From Tissierella simiarum (GTDB taxonomy: Bacteria; Bacillota; Clostridia; Tissierellales; Tissierellaceae), in contig NZ_JAHLPM010000010.1 of the NCBI RefSeq assembly GCF_018917865.1, positions 1 through 64,000 on the forward strand: a stretch of DNA of 64,000 nucleotides. The letters run 5' to 3'. Positions 1 through 8,504 of this stretch are shown here, piece by piece (the first letter of the stretch is position 1; each line of letters begins with the position of its first letter). Both the position numbers and the translations under genes were made by a program. The notes under the pieces were generated by a model. It did not search any database, was not told the DNA's origin, and saw only the letters and a program-made list of their open reading frames with translations.

Positions 1-307
1 TAGCTTTTTCAATCAAAGCAAAAAAAGACTTAAAATTTCTATCAACAACTTTTATAATTTGCTGGGCTGAATTGGCATTAAGTAGAGCATAGTTTTCATT
101 ATCTTTACAAAGATGATAGATGCTGTTATAGCCTAAGAATTTCTTTTCAGTAAAATAGTATTGTCTAATGTTGTATAGGGCTACATTAGACATATTTTTG
201 CTTAAAAAGCATAACTCTCTTAAAGCTAAATATTCACCTTTAGACAAATGTTTAAGCTGTTGTTTTTGAACACCAAACAAAACCTCTTTAGTAGGCTTTT
301 GGGGCAT
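1..307 (-). CDS. tnpB: TnpB-like RNA-guided nuclease / IS200-IS605 OrfB, N-terminal part (cut by window edge)
   Basis: About 102 codons are visible, starting MPQKPTKEVLFGVQKQQ; the rest lies to the left of the window. The start ATG at 307 has an AAAGGAGG site just upstream. The text resembles the N-terminus of TnpB/OrfB proteins of IS605-family elements, for example the segment SAQQIIKVVDRNFKSFF, which matches the conserved early helix before the RuvC-like domain. TnpB proteins are guided by an RNA made from the element's right end, which would lie outside the window. No TnpA gene is seen on this side. The RuvC active residues cannot be checked here, so it is not known whether the gene is intact. 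Confidence 0.75.
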   Translation of the reverse strand, partial: MPQKPTKEVLFGVQKQQLKHLSKGEYLALRELCFLSKNMSNVALYNIRQYYFTEKKFLGYNSIYHLCKDNENYALLNANSAQQIIKVVDRNFKSFFALIEKA

Positions 308-658
308 TTAAATCCTCCTTTCTTAGAAAATTATAGTAATATTATAGTATAGTAGTCATGATTTTACAATAAATGCTATTATTTATGCAATCTAATAAAA
401 GAAAAAACTTAGCTAAAGCTAAGTAAAAATTCACCACCCACCTATAGAGGATGGGTGTACTCTTTTTGAAAAAAGATAGATAAGTTATGCTCACATACAA
501 AAAAGAGCCGCCCTACTCTTAGCAGCTCTCTTAAAATTATAAGGAGGATCTTAAAACTACTCATTCTTTATTTTATATCTTATACTCCATATTATTATTC
601 TACACCAAAATTAGTGAACATTGGTTACAATTACTTTACATTTAGATTACAAAAAGAT
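308..658. other. non-coding stretch upstream of tnpB, with two hairpins (possible transposon left end)
   Basis: No gene is seen. Positions 407-424 form a perfect palindrome (arms ACTTAGCT/AGCTAAGT). Positions 435-457 form a second hairpin (CACCCA...TGGGTG with an inner CCT/AGG) followed by CTCTTTTT. Hairpins of this kind are found at the ends of IS200/IS605 elements, so this may be the left end of the element carrying tnpB. A looser AGAGC...GCTCT hairpin lies near 505-532. The boundary of the element cannot be placed from this window. Confidence 0.4.
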
Positions 659-680
659 TAAGCCCAGATATCTGGGCTTA
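659..680 (-). terminator. intrinsic terminator of the LysM gene
   Basis: A perfect 11-bp inverted repeat (arm TAAGCCCAGAT) without a spacer, followed on the minus strand by AATCTTTTTG. It sits 38 bases past the stop of the LysM gene. Confidence 0.8.
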
Positions 681-718
681 AATATTGAAAATCACATATT
701 GTAGAGCATCTGCTTAAG

Positions 719-2203
719 CTACTGTATAGGTGTTGTTTCAGCTGAGCTAGATGTGGTTTCAGCCGAGCAAGGCATATGGCGTGGTATACAGATTTGTTGA
801 CCTGGCATTAAACTACACCAATTTATGTTTGGATTTGCAGCCATTAAGTCCATTATAGATACGTTAAATCTCATTGCTATAGATGATAATGTATCATTTG
901 GCCTAACTACATATACTGTTCCACCAGGACAAGTGATTGGCGGCATAGTAGTTCTTGGTATACATATTAATTGTCCAACCATTAAATTATTTGGATCTAT
1001 ATGTGGATTTGCTGCTAATAGCCTATCTACACTAATATTAAACATTTGAGCAATGCTATAGAAAGTATCCCCTGGTCTAACTCTATAGAAAAATCCATCA
1101 CATGTAGGTGTAGGAGGTACTCTTTCTGGTATACATATTCTTTGACCTATGCGTAAGTTATTTGGGTCTATTCCTGGATTTACAGCCATTATTGCTTCTA
1201 CTGTTGTATTGTATCTTATTGCTAATTGATATAATGTATCTCCTGGTCTAATTGTATATGAGAATGTACCTGTTGGACATGTTGGTGTAGGCGGTACTCT
1301 TCCTGGTATGCATATTCTTTGACCTATTTGTAGATTATTTGGATCTATTCCTGGATTTACAGCCATTATTGCTTCTACTGTTGTATTGTATCTTATTGCT
1401 AATTGATATAATGTATCTCCTGGTCTAATTGTATATGAGAATGTACCTGTTGGACATGTTGGTGTAGGCGGTACTCTTCCTGGTATACATATTCTTTGAC
1501 CTATTTGTAGATTATTTGGATCTACTCCTGGATTTACAGCCATTATTGCTTCTACTGTTGTATTATATCTTATCGCCAATAGATAAAATGTATCGCCTGA
1601 CCTAATCGTATAAGAAAATGTTCCTGTCGGACATGTTGGTGTAGGCGGTACTCTTCCTGGTATGCATATTCTTTGACCTATTTGTAGATTATTTGGATCT
1701 ACTCCTGGGTTCGCGGCCATTATTGCTTCTACTGTTGTATTATATCTTATCGCCAATAGATAAAATGTATCGCCTGACCTAATCGTATAAGAAAATGTTC
1801 CTGTCGGACATGTTGATGTAGGAGGAGGCATTGTACCTCTTGGTATACATATTCTTTGACCTATTTGTAAGTTATTTGGATCTATTCCTGGGTTTACAGC
1901 CATTATTGCTTCTACTGTTGTATTATATGTCATTGCTAACTTATATAATGTATCTCCTGACTTAATTGTGTATGAGAATGTACCTGTCGGACATGTTTGT
2001 GTAGGAGGCGTTGTACCTTTTGGTATACATATTCTTTGACCTACTTGTAAGTTATTTGGATTTATTCCTGGGTTAATAGCCGTTATAGCTTCTACTGTTG
2101 TATTATGCATTCTAGCTAATTTATATAACGTGTCGCCAGATTTTATAGTATAAGAGAAGCTTCCTGTTGGACATTTACTATCCATTTCATTATAATCGTA
2201 CAT
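719..2203 (-). CDS. protein with eight LysM repeats
   Basis: Predicted 494 aa, made almost entirely of eight LysM domains of about 50 residues joined by short Pro/Thr/Cys-containing linkers. Each has the Y-x-(I/V)-(K/R)-x-GDT start and the (V/I)GQ-x-ICIP end. LysM domains bind N-acetylglucosamine chains of peptidoglycan or chitin. No signal peptide and no catalytic domain are seen, so it may be a spore-coat or cortex-associated protein or be exported another way. The start at 2203 (MYDYNEMDSK) is chosen because GGTGG lies five bases upstream; a GTG nine bases further up overlaps that site. Repeats 3 and 4 and repeats 5 and 6 are almost identical as DNA (177-bp units), which points to recent internal duplication. 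Confidence 0.85.
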   Translation of the reverse strand: MYDYNEMDSKCPTGSFSYTIKSGDTLYKLARMHNTTVEAITAINPGINPNNLQVGQRICIPKGTTPPTQTCPTGTFSYTIKSGDTLYKLAMTYNTTVEAIMAVNPGIDPNNLQIGQRICIPRGTMPPPTSTCPTGTFSYTIRSGDTFYLLAIRYNTTVEAIMAANPGVDPNNLQIGQRICIPGRVPPTPTCPTGTFSYTIRSGDTFYLLAIRYNTTVEAIMAVNPGVDPNNLQIGQRICIPGRVPPTPTCPTGTFSYTIRPGDTLYQLAIRYNTTVEAIMAVNPGIDPNNLQIGQRICIPGRVPPTPTCPTGTFSYTIRPGDTLYQLAIRYNTTVEAIMAVNPGIDPNNLRIGQRICIPERVPPTPTCDGFFYRVRPGDTFYSIAQMFNISVDRLLAANPHIDPNNLMVGQLICIPRTTMPPITCPGGTVYVVRPNDTLSSIAMRFNVSIMDLMAANPNINWCSLMPGQQICIPRHMPCSAETTSSSAETTPIQ

Positions 2204-2261
2204 CTTAACCACCTTTCTTTCTAAAAATTATTTTGCAATACTATATTATGCAAAATTGTGG

Positions 2262-3581
2262 CTAAGAGTTCCTTTCACTTATTCTTAAATAAATATAATT
2301 AATAATAAATGGAAAATATAAATAAAAGGCATAAGGAATAAACCCTAGACTACTTACATTGAGAGTTGTAGTAGGTATGATATTTGAAATATTCCAAGGT
2401 ATTAGAGGAGATAAAATTACGGCTGTATTTCCTATATCACTTGCTAGTTGATATTTATCTATCTCAAGTTTTTCATATTTCATTTTCATAATTTCACTAG
2501 TCATTACTATAGCTATAGATTGATTTCCTCCAAAAGCCGCTGTAAATAAACTTACTGCTCCTGTCACTAAAAATAAACCAGACTTTGAATTTATCTTAGT
2601 AAATAAATCATTAACCTTATTAAACAAATCTATTCCATTCAATACTCCAGCTATAGCACAGGATATAAATACTATAAACCCTGCTTTCATCATGGAAAGC
2701 ATACCTCCACCTTTTATAATGTTTACTAAGGGATTTGAAGGTTCTAAATTATATCCCAAAATTATTGTTTTAAATAAAGAAACCACTGGAACTTGTTGAA
2801 CTATTTTAGCTACTATAATCCCTATGATAATACTAATAATCATAGATAACTTTACATCTACTTTAAGGATGCTTAGAACCAACATCAATATAGCTGGAAG
2901 TAAAACCATAATATTTATAGTATAGGTATGACTTATATCTGATAATATTTCATTTCCAATAATATTTAAGGGATTTTTAAAAGATAAAAACAAATAGGCT
3001 ATACCTACTATAAGAAAAGGCAATATAGTAGTCTTTAATAACTTTTTCAGCATAGGATATAGGTCTGTTTCTGTCAGATTAGATACTAAATTAGCACAAG
3101 AAGACATAGGTGAAGTCCTGTCTCCAAAATAGCAACCAGAAATAATGGCTCCTGCTGCCAAGTTAGGATTAATATTTCCCCCCTTAGCCATTACCATTAG
3201 AGCTATTCCAACTGTACTTACAGTACCAAAAGAAGTACCTAACATATAAGAAACTGTTGAACTAATTAGAAAAGCAAACAATATGTAAAATCTAGGATTC
3301 ATTAATTTCATCCCATAATAAACTATAGCAGGAACTGTTCCAGCAGTAAGCCAAACAGCAGTAACCATACCTATAAGTAAAAATATCTTTACTACAATTA
3401 GACCCTTTTTACCACCATCCCACGCCATATATATTATATCCTTACTGTCATTTCCTCTTCTTAAAGAAATTATAGAGAATATTATTAAACATAAAACTAG
3501 AAGAAATCCAATATACCATCCTTTTAATACTCCAAGTAATAATACAGCAAAAGATAGAATAAAACCTATTATTATATCCAT
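2262..3581 (-). CDS. Na+/H+ antiporter, NhaC family
   Basis: 439 aa with about ten to eleven predicted membrane helices throughout. The segment GAIISGCYFGDRTSPMSS is typical of NhaC-family sodium/proton antiporters, which exchange internal Na+ (or an organic ion) for external H+ or a related substrate. Known relatives include malate/lactate antiporters (MleN), so the exact substrate is not fixed by the sequence. It is transcribed leftward alone; the radical SAM gene upstream ends 38 bases before it. A weak AAGGATGAT site precedes the start. Confidence 0.85.
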   Translation of the reverse strand: MDIIIGFILSFAVLLLGVLKGWYIGFLLVLCLIIFSIISLRRGNDSKDIIYMAWDGGKKGLIVVKIFLLIGMVTAVWLTAGTVPAIVYYGMKLMNPRFYILFAFLISSTVSYMLGTSFGTVSTVGIALMVMAKGGNINPNLAAGAIISGCYFGDRTSPMSSCANLVSNLTETDLYPMLKKLLKTTILPFLIVGIAYLFLSFKNPLNIIGNEILSDISHTYTINIMVLLPAILMLVLSILKVDVKLSMIISIIIGIIVAKIVQQVPVVSLFKTIILGYNLEPSNPLVNIIKGGGMLSMMKAGFIVFISCAIAGVLNGIDLFNKVNDLFTKINSKSGLFLVTGAVSLFTAAFGGNQSIAIVMTSEIMKMKYEKLEIDKYQLASDIGNTAVILSPLIPWNISNIIPTTTLNVSSLGFIPYAFYLYFPFIINYIYLRISERNS

Positions 3582-3619
3582 AGTATATGTATCATCCTTT
3601 TTATATAAAATCAGAAATA

Positions 3620-4540
3620 TTATATCATATACTTTTTACCTTGATAAGAGCCTCTTATCTTTAATTCATTATCTATTCCAGAAAGAACTTTTAACTTGTC
3701 CAAACTCCACTTAGGCTCATATAATAATTCTTTTTTTCCATCTCCTGTTACTCTATGAACTATCATCTCTTTAGGAAGCAGTTCTAATCCATCTATCACT
3801 AAAGATATATATTCATCCTTATCCATTAAGGAAAATGGATTATTTAAATAGTATTCATAAAGATCAGTGCCCTTCTGAATATAAAGTAAATGAAACTTAA
3901 CCCCCCAAGTATTAGTTTTCGCCACATATCTTATTGATTTGAGAATATCATTATGAGATTCATTAGGAAGACCAAATATCAAATGTGTAACTACTCTAAT
4001 ATTTCTTTTTTTCAATTTCTCTATAGCCTCATCATAAGTAGATAAAGGATATCCTCTCCTAATAAATTTAGCAGATTTTTCATGAATAGTTTGTAATCCT
4101 AGCTCGATCCAAAGAAAAGTTTTCTCATTTAATTCTGAAAGTAAATCCAATACATCCTCTCCTAAACAATCTGGTCTAGTGGCTATAGCTAAACCTACTA
4201 CGCCACTTTCTTCAATAGCTTCAAAATATATATTCCTTAATTCTTCACAGGTAGAATAGGTATTGGTAAAATTCTGAAAATAAGCTATATATCTATTTGT
4301 ATCCCACTTCCTTGATAAAAGCTTAATTTGTTCTTCTATTTGCTCTTTTATTGACAGACATCTGCTGCCAGCAAATTCTCCTGACCCTTCTTCGCCACAA
4401 AAAATACATCCTTTAGTCCCTAAAGTCCCATCTCTATTGGGACAGGTAAAGCCGCCATCTAACGATAGCTTCATTACCTTTTGTCCAAATATCTTTCTTA
4501 GCTCATAGTTTAATGTATGATATCTCTTATCTCCCCACAT
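3620..4540 (-). CDS. radical SAM protein, YtqA/TIGR01212 family
   Basis: 306 aa. The N-terminus has the segment GGFTCPNRDGTLGTKGCIFC, carrying the cysteines that bind the radical-SAM 4Fe-4S cluster in this family (a long C-x12-C-x2-C spacing). The following GSGEF and the later ELGLQT and HLIFGLP motifs match the same group and the elongator-protein-3-type barrel. Family members are widespread in Firmicutes, but their reaction is not well established. The gene lies 11 bases downstream of the broken permease fragment in the same direction. Confidence 0.85.
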   Translation of the reverse strand: MWGDKRYHTLNYELRKIFGQKVMKLSLDGGFTCPNRDGTLGTKGCIFCGEEGSGEFAGSRCLSIKEQIEEQIKLLSRKWDTNRYIAYFQNFTNTYSTCEELRNIYFEAIEESGVVGLAIATRPDCLGEDVLDLLSELNEKTFLWIELGLQTIHEKSAKFIRRGYPLSTYDEAIEKLKKRNIRVVTHLIFGLPNESHNDILKSIRYVAKTNTWGVKFHLLYIQKGTDLYEYYLNNPFSLMDKDEYISLVIDGLELLPKEMIVHRVTGDGKKELLYEPKWSLDKLKVLSGIDNELKIRGSYQGKKYMI

Positions 4541-4551
4541 AAAATCATCCT

Positions 4552-5195
4552 TTATCCTATATATTCTATTAAATGTTTATTATATCTTTGTCTAACGCCT
4601 AAGAAATAAATACTTTGAATTATGAAAAATCCAGCTAAAACATATAAACTTTTATTCTTAAAAACATCCTGAGAAGACATGGCTATAATTTTAATTGCCA
4701 CTGAGGAATGAATTGCTGCAACTATATAAGGTATAAAGAATAAAGTTCCTATTTCTATGGTAGTTATTTTCTTTAACTCTTGTTGTGTAAGTCCTAATTT
4801 TACTATGTTTTTATATTTTTCCTTATCTTCATTTAAGTCATTGAAAAATCTAAAATATAGAAAACTACCAGCTCCTATAAAAAATACTACAGCTATAAAG
4901 AAACCAATATATAACAACAAGTTAGATTGTTCCATTTCTACTAGGTACATATCTCCTGCTGTTAAAATAATAAATGGATCTTCATACTTTTTATTAAATT
5001 CACTTTTTAATTGTTCAGCAATATATCCTGTCTCCGTCCATTTTTCTATGTCAAATTGATAAAGAGAAATATAAAATAGAATAGATTGCTGGTTGTTTCA
5101 AGTCCTCCCATCCAATTATAGAATAATAAAAGAATCATAAAGTTTAAAATATATATTAAAATATATCCTAGATGTTCCTTTAAAAAAATCCTCAC
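4552..5195 (-). pseudogene. fused remnant of a Bce-type operon: histidine kinase N-terminus joined to the C-terminal end of a BceB-like permease
   Basis: Starting with GTG at 5195 (GGAGG upstream), the frame reads a kinase-like N-terminus (VRIFLKEHLGYILIYILN, then NWMGGLETTSNL) and meets a stop near 5049. In the next frame, from about 5070 down to 4552, the text becomes ISLYQFDIEKWTETGYIAEQ... and then two to three membrane helices around FFIGAGSFLYFRFFND, which is the C-terminal part of BceB/FtsX-like bacitracin-type ABC permeases. The usual operon order is regulator, kinase, ATPase, permease. A single deletion that removed most of the kinase, the ATPase and most of the permease explains what is left. 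A 132-aa open frame (4552-4950) survives but is unlikely to work alone. Confidence 0.75.
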
Positions 5196-5198
5196 TTA

Positions 5199-5897
5199 TT
5201 AATTCCTCCATGTAACTGCCATTTTATATCCCATTCCTCTTATAGTTTCTATTGCATTGTCTATTCCTAACTCTTCTAACCGTTTCCTAAGTCTAGCTAT
5301 ATTAACATTTAAAGTATTTTCTTCTACAAAAGCTTCATCATCCCAAAGTTTCTCAAGAATAAGTTGTCTAGATACTGCCTTAGGATAATTTTTTACTAAT
5401 ATCTCTATTAAGATTGCTTCTTTTTTTGTAAGTTGAACAGTTATACCATTATACATTAATTCTGGTCTTTCAGGATAGATATATAAGCCTTCTAATTCTA
5501 CTATCCTTTCAGAAACTTTTAATGAATAATCTCCATAAATCCTTCTCAATTGGCTTTTTATTTTAGCTATTACTACCTCATAGAAAAAAGGTTTGGTTAT
5601 ATAATCATCTCCACCACTTTCTATTCCCATTACTTGTTCCATTTCTCCACCTCTAGCAGATAAGAATATAATAGGGCAATTAGAAATTTTTCTAATCTTT
5701 CTACACCAATAATATCCATCAAACTTAGGCAAATTTACATCTAGTAAAACTAAATGAGGTCTTATATCATTAAATTCTTCTAATATATCATCAAAGTTCT
5801 TAACCAAATAAGGTCTATATCCATACTTTTCCATATGTTCTGATAATAATTCCCCAATATTTTGATCGTCTTCTACTATCATTATCTTGTATTCCAT
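5199..5897 (-). CDS. OmpR/PhoB-family response regulator, BceR-like, orphaned
   Basis: 232 aa. The receiver domain covers about residues 1-115, with the acidic pair ED at 9-10, the phospho-acceptor Asp53 in VLLDVNLPKFDGYYW and Lys in DYITKPF. A winged-helix DNA-binding domain covers residues 130-230, including VSRQLILEKLWDDEAFVEENTL and the recognition region LNVNIARLRKRL. It belongs to the group that pairs with intramembrane-sensing kinases and BceAB exporters for peptide antibiotics. Its kinase and transporter directly downstream are destroyed (4552-5195), so the intact regulator now lacks its local partner. Confidence 0.88.
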   Translation of the reverse strand: MEYKIMIVEDDQNIGELLSEHMEKYGYRPYLVKNFDDILEEFNDIRPHLVLLDVNLPKFDGYYWCRKIRKISNCPIIFLSARGGEMEQVMGIESGGDDYITKPFFYEVVIAKIKSQLRRIYGDYSLKVSERIVELEGLYIYPERPELMYNGITVQLTKKEAILIEILVKNYPKAVSRQLILEKLWDDEAFVEENTLNVNIARLRKRLEELGIDNAIETIRGMGYKMAVTWRN

Positions 5898-6120
5898 TTA
5901 ATTTCATCCCCTTGTTAATAATCTTGTTATATTATACCCTAAAAAATGGATAAAGAGCAAAAGTTAAAATTCACACAAAAATGCAATGTAAATCATTATT
6001 TAACTCCATTTTATTTTGTGAATTTTATCTGATTAATATATATTTTTCTATAAAAGTACAAATAAATGTCGTAATTTATGTTATTATATTAGAAAGTTCA
6101 TTATTAGGGGGAAAATATTA

Positions 6121-6483
6121 ATGAAATTACCGGGGATTTTTGCACTAGCTTTTACAATATTTTATATCTTATTTAACAGAGACGTTAGTCTTATGTATAA
6201 TTTATCTAATGCTTTTTTTATCGTAGGTATTATATATCTTTTAATTACTTTGGCATTCTATGTAAGAAATGTAGGATTTTTCAAAACTCTTGCCTATCAT
6301 AGGTATAAAAGAAAGCAATTATCTTCAAAAAGGATGACACAAGAAGGGGAAAGCAATGAAACAATGTCCTTCTATGATTTTTATGAAGAACATTATAAAG
6401 ATAAATGGTCTGGAAAAGTCTTTATTATTTGGTCTATTCCTCTATTGGTAACTTCTTATGTTATTGCATTCTTCATATTATAA
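6121..6483 (+). CDS. DUF3899-type small membrane protein
   Basis: 120 aa with three predicted membrane helices (residues about 3-20, 30-48 and 99-119) and a charged cytoplasmic loop between the second and third. The pattern NAFFIVGIIYLL...VRNVGFF is typical of the DUF3899 family found in Firmicutes. Function is unknown. It is a single gene, divergent from the response regulator, preceded by AGGGGG. Confidence 0.7.
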   Translation: MKLPGIFALAFTIFYILFNRDVSLMYNLSNAFFIVGIIYLLITLAFYVRNVGFFKTLAYHRYKRKQLSSKRMTQEGESNETMSFYDFYEEHYKDKWSGKVFIIWSIPLLVTSYVIAFFIL

Positions 6484-6507
6484 AAGGGAGAAATATTCCT
6501 CCCTTTT
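6482..6507. terminator. bidirectional terminator between the DUF3899 gene and alr
   Basis: Hairpin with arms AAAAGGGAG and CTCCCTTTT and an 8-base loop. It overlaps the stop codons of both converging genes. Confidence 0.8.
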
Positions 6508-7660
6508 ATTCTAATAAATAATCTAGTACATCATCTATAATTCCATCTTTTACATATATTCTAGGAACACGTCTCGATACTAACGAAAGAATTTCATTTC
6601 TATTAGTGTCTGCTAAGTTAGCTACATCAGTTAGGGAAATATTTTCATTCCCTTGATATCCATAAAGTGTAGCTATATCCCCTACTTCTACATTATCTAT
6701 ATCTGTTACATCTACCATACATTGATCCATGCAAATCTTTCCTATAATTTTAGATCTTTGCCCCTTTATATAAAAGTAACCATTATTTGATAATGATCTT
6801 GGAATACCATCGCTATATCCCATAGGCAGGGTAGCCACTAAGGTTTTTCTTTCAGCTACAAATATATAATCATAGCTTACTCCTTCTCCCTCATTAATAT
6901 CAATAAGAGAAGAAATCCTAGTTTCCAAAGTCATAACAGGCTTTAATTCCATAGGAGTATTTCTACTTATATATCCATAAAGACTAGCTCCTGGCCGAAT
7001 CATATCCATGCAAAACTCCTTATAAACTGCTGCAGCTATACTATCGCATATATGTTTTATAGGAATATGGATATTTTCTTTTTCTAATTCTTCTATAATT
7101 TTTTTAAACAAGTTAAATTGTTTATAATCTTCTTTTTCATTTTTCAACGCTAAATGAGAAAAAATACCTTCAATCTCTATATACTTTAATTCATTTATAT
7201 TCTTTATGACTTCTATACTCTCTTGATTAGGTCTCATTCCTAACCTATGAAAACCTGTATCAATTTTTATATGTACTTTTGGAATCTTGCTTAACTTAAG
7301 ACCTTCTTCTGAAAGGATTTTACCTTGTTCTAGGGAAAAAATTGTAATAGTAATCTGTCTTTCTACTGCTGATTTTAATTGTTCATTTGGTGTATAACCC
7401 ATTACCAATATGGGTATCTCGTTAAATTTTTTTCTTATTTCTAAAGCTTCAGAGAGAGTAGCTACTCCTATATAATCTATCCCCTCACCTATGAGAGTTT
7501 CTGCCACCTTTACCGCTCCATGACCATAACCATTGGCTTTTATTACTCCGCAAATCCTAGTTTCCTTTGGAATATCTTTTCTAATTTCTCTAAAATTATG
7601 ACTTAGATAATCTAAATTAACTATTGCTCTTGTTGGTCTAACTTGATTTATATCCATCAT
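6506..7660 (-). CDS. alr: alanine racemase
   Basis: 384 aa. It makes D-alanine for peptidoglycan from L-alanine using pyridoxal phosphate. The PLP lysine is in VIKANGYGHGA (about residue 43), and the second catalytic residue, Tyr, is in GVSYDYIF (about residue 272). Also present are HIKIDTGFHRLG, CMDQCMVDVTD and the C-terminal beta domain. The length is standard. The DdlA-like ligase and MurF, which use its product, are encoded elsewhere in the window (28.9-31.4 kb). Two ATG codons stand in tandem at the start; the first is used here. Confidence 0.95.
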   Translation of the reverse strand: MMDINQVRPTRAIVNLDYLSHNFREIRKDIPKETRICGVIKANGYGHGAVKVAETLIGEGIDYIGVATLSEALEIRKKFNEIPILVMGYTPNEQLKSAVERQITITIFSLEQGKILSEEGLKLSKIPKVHIKIDTGFHRLGMRPNQESIEVIKNINELKYIEIEGIFSHLALKNEKEDYKQFNLFKKIIEELEKENIHIPIKHICDSIAAAVYKEFCMDMIRPGASLYGYISRNTPMELKPVMTLETRISSLIDINEGEGVSYDYIFVAERKTLVATLPMGYSDGIPRSLSNNGYFYIKGQRSKIIGKICMDQCMVDVTDIDNVEVGDIATLYGYQGNENISLTDVANLADTNRNEILSLVSRRVPRIYVKDGIIDDVLDYLLE

Positions 7661-7728
7661 GCCTCATCTCCTATACCTTATATATAATCCTATTATAGCT
7701 TATCCGTTAATCCTATAGCCAATAAAAC

Positions 7729-7763
7729 ATTAAAAGAATATAGTTTAACTATATTCTTTTAAT
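7729..7763. repeat. 35-bp perfect palindrome
   Basis: Arms of 17 bp (ATTAAAAGAATATAGTT and its complement) around a single central T. It lies between the aldolase and alr, downstream of the longer terminator hairpin, and could be a second terminator or a regulator site in front of alr. Confidence 0.6.
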
Positions 7764-7777
7764 GAATAATTTTTAAA

Positions 7778-7829
7778 GGTAAGTAAAAGGTTAGGCATAA
7801 TATATTCTATGCCTAACCTTTTACTTACC
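7778..7829 (-). terminator. terminator hairpin overlapping the aldolase stop codon
   Basis: Two perfect 22-bp arms (7778-7799 and 7808-7829) around an 8-base loop. The proximal arm includes the last two sense codons and stop codon of the aldolase gene (GGTAAGTAA). Termination is supported by position rather than by a strong T-run. Confidence 0.65.
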
Positions 7830-8450
7830 AAAGACCTTTATAAATTCACTTTCTTCTATAGGCGTTGGTTCTTTTCCACCTATAACTAAAGAATATAAAT
7901 AAATCCTAGCCATATCTTCTACATAACCCATCTTTAAGTATGCATCTTCAATATCCTTTCCTACAGTAACTACTCCATGTTTTTCTAATAGACAGGCATC
8001 CGATTCCCTTAAAGGTTCTATTATACTTTTCGCTAACTCTATAGTTCCAGGTGTATAGTATTTAGCTACAGGTACAACTCTTCCATAAACAGAACTTTCA
8101 AAGACTAAAGGAGGTATTTTCTTTCCCTGAACAGCAAAGGCTGTAGCATGAATAGCATGTGTATGGCATACAGCTAATATATCCTTCCTATTTTTATAAG
8201 CTACTAAATGCATTTCCATCTCACTAGTAGGCTGTAGAGACTTTTTATTTTCTATGATATTTCCTTCTATATCTACAACCAATATGGAATCTATATCTAA
8301 GTCATTTCTACTTTGACCTGTAGGAGTGATACATATATAGCCTGTTTTTTCATCTTTCATGCTAAAATTTCCTGATTTATGTCTTATAAGTCCTTCTTTT
8401 TCTGCTTCAATGGAAACCCTAAAAATTCTTTCTTTAATATGCTCTAACAT
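7821..8450 (-). CDS. class II aldolase/adducin family protein
   Basis: 209 aa. It is related to L-fuculose-phosphate aldolase (FucA) and ribulose-phosphate 4-epimerase. The metal ligands are visible as HTHAIHATAFA (about residues 95-97) and the later His in LEKHGVVTVG (about residue 156); the acid in the SEMEMHLVAY region also fits. Such enzymes split sugar or deoxysugar phosphates with a divalent metal, giving dihydroxyacetone phosphate and an aldehyde. No sugar pathway genes are next to it, so the substrate is unknown. It has its own AAGGAG site and a terminator on each side. Confidence 0.85.
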   Translation of the reverse strand: MLEHIKERIFRVSIEAEKEGLIRHKSGNFSMKDEKTGYICITPTGQSRNDLDIDSILVVDIEGNIIENKKSLQPTSEMEMHLVAYKNRKDILAVCHTHAIHATAFAVQGKKIPPLVFESSVYGRVVPVAKYYTPGTIELAKSIIEPLRESDACLLEKHGVVTVGKDIEDAYLKMGYVEDMARIYLYSLVIGGKEPTPIEESEFIKVFGK

Positions 8451-8471
8451 TTTTTCACTCCTTATATATTA

Positions 8472-8499
8472 AAATCCTAACCATTTCAGGTTAGGATTT
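8472..8499 (-). terminator. terminator of the flavodiiron gene
   Basis: Hairpin with 11-bp arms (AAATCCTAACC/GGTTAGGATTT) and a 6-base loop, five bases past the fprA stop, followed by TTTAAT on the minus strand. Confidence 0.75.
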
Positions 8500-8504
8500 A
8501 TCCT

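Noticed and set aside
407-457. CRISPR-like repeat
   Set aside because: Only two unrelated hairpins; no regular repeat-spacer pattern is seen here or anywhere in the window.
825-1049. Plus-strand frame inside the LysM gene
   Set aside because: Shadow of a repetitive gene on the other strand; no ribosome site and no protein features.
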